The translations under genes and the position numbers were made by a program. The notes beneath the pieces are model-generated. The model had not been told where the DNA came from, ran no database searches, and saw nothing but the letters and a program-made list of their open reading frames with translations. Below are positions 63,446-64,000 of a stretch of DNA of 64,000 bases, piece after piece. The first letter of the stretch is position 1, and the number at the start of each line of letters is the position of its first letter. The stretch lies in NCBI GenBank assembly GCA_963696025.1, contig CAVOII010000006.1, positions 372,001-436,000 of the forward strand. The letters run 5' to 3'. The stretch is from JABCYV01 sp963696025. GTDB lineage: Bacteria; Acidobacteriota; Terriglobia; Terriglobales; Acidobacteriaceae.

Positions 63446-63647
63446 AACCGGGGAATTTAATTTTCATGCTCCAAGAACCTGCAAGCTCTGTTCAAGGGTC
63501 ATGAACGATTGGCAGAATTCGGGGGCACGGGCGTTCAAATGAGTAGGGTAGGCCTGTCTTCATCTGCCTCATGCATGCCAGTGGCCGCCGGCGCTTCGGC
63601 AATAGCGAAATACGACCAGACGTTGGACGCTGAAAGTGCAAGTTCAT

Positions 63648-64000
63648 ATGGAGGCTGGACGAAAAGTTCTTTTGGAAATAATTGTGTGGTCGCTGTACTG
63701 TACAACGGCTTCCCGGGGCGTACTGGCACAATCAGTCGCACCACTACTTCCTGAAGATGTGGTTAAGGGAACGCTTATCAGTGAGCTCTCCCCGATTGGG
63801 CTGTCTCCCAATGGCAAGCTTCTGGCCTATGTGGTGCGGGAACCCGAGAGAATTAGGTCCGGTGACGAGCTCGATCTTGAGGGTTTTATCCGAACTGGGG
63901 TTTCTGCCCGAAATCAAGCCACCGATATTTGGGTAACCAACATCGACACAAGAAAGACCTGGAATTTGACCGCCAAGACAGGGTCAAATTTCGCACCGAG
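63648..64000 (+). CDS. Secreted S9-type peptidase/TolB-like protein, N-terminus (partial)
   Basis: The frame from ATG 63648 runs off the window. It starts MEAGRKVLLEIIVWSLYCTT and ASRGVLAQSVAPLLPEDVVK, a signal peptide, then GLSPNGKLLAYVVREPERI, ATDIWVTNIDTRKTWNLTAK, the first beta-propeller blade typical of prolyl-oligopeptidase-family (S9) enzymes. It follows the TonB receptor by about 200 bp in the same direction, so the two may form an uptake-and-degradation unit. The catalytic domain lies outside the window. Confidence 0.72.
   Translation, partial: MEAGRKVLLEIIVWSLYCTTASRGVLAQSVAPLLPEDVVKGTLISELSPIGLSPNGKLLAYVVREPERIRSGDELDLEGFIRTGVSARNQATDIWVTNIDTRKTWNLTAKTGSNFAP

Noticed and set aside
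63509..63754. 81-codon plus-strand frame between the TonB receptor and the S9-type gene as a RiPP precursor
   Set aside because: It overlaps the peptidase start by about 100 bp, has no clear ribosome site and no synthetase gene is visible; kept only as a speculation in the findings.

Overview
The window looks like a chromosomal segment of an Acidobacteriota bacterium. This is inference from gene content, not from a marker gene: a ToxR-type winged-helix/TolB-propeller fusion (34155-36323), an Oar-like TonB receptor with an N-terminal carboxypeptidase-regulatory domain (60251-63445), a MetA-like outer-membrane transporter remnant, and an ECF sigma factor paired with a zinc-finger anti-sigma protein. 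Base composition is moderately GC-rich throughout. I found no rRNA, tRNA or CRISPR array.

Layout. 1-3000: the remains of a type III polyketide synthase neighbourhood (3' end of the synthase, two methyltransferases, a collapsed gene between them, and a YceI tail). 3083-4720: a cysteine-rich secreted protein of unknown function. 4922-9103: an IS1182-type element with clear ends and target duplication, a tyrosine recombinase coupled to a frameshifted IS91-type transposase, and a 71-bp palindromic element. 9481-13794: a LolA-like periplasmic protein convergent with an MMPL/RND exporter, then a DUF2231 membrane protein. 14837-16466: a deletion scar where two broken genes meet tail to tail beside an intact paralogue of one of them. 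16550-17646: a TetR regulator, a YciI/muconolactone-isomerase-like secreted protein and two matching 18-bp palindromes. 18573-20053: a thiol/peroxide operon (OsmC protein elsewhere on the same strand, peroxiredoxin, DsbA-like protein). 20727-28835: ordinary metabolic and regulatory genes (OYE-type flavin reductase, LLM-class monooxygenase, STAS protein, YciI plus ECF sigma factor pair, SDR, lipoprotein, MFS transporter) and the 3' end of a group II intron without its reverse transcriptase.

From about 29 kb to 57 kb the window is accessory DNA. It opens with a frameshifted tyrosine integrase, an IS481 element whose transposase has lost the catalytic Glu, and a second IS1182 relative broken by an amber codon. 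It continues through a propeller regulator, a small basic repeat protein and an AbiEii toxin remnant to a RepB-type primase divergent from an almost complete P-type conjugation operon, trbBCDEJKLFGI (38683-48587). Downstream are a ribbon-helix-helix-like protein, a zeta-toxin-like P-loop protein, a PAS-GAF-PAS sensor without an output domain, and a DNA methyltransferase / small protein / N-terminally truncated Eco29kI-type endonuclease set. No relaxase, coupling protein or intact integrase is visible, so this reads as a decaying or partially captured integrative conjugative element.

The right end holds an intact IS630 element, two convergent paralogous XRE regulators with the same promoter-proximal palindrome at the same spacing, and an envelope module: ECF sigma factor, membrane anti-sigma factor with a long coiled coil, large TonB receptor, and the start of a secreted S9-type peptidase that runs off the window.
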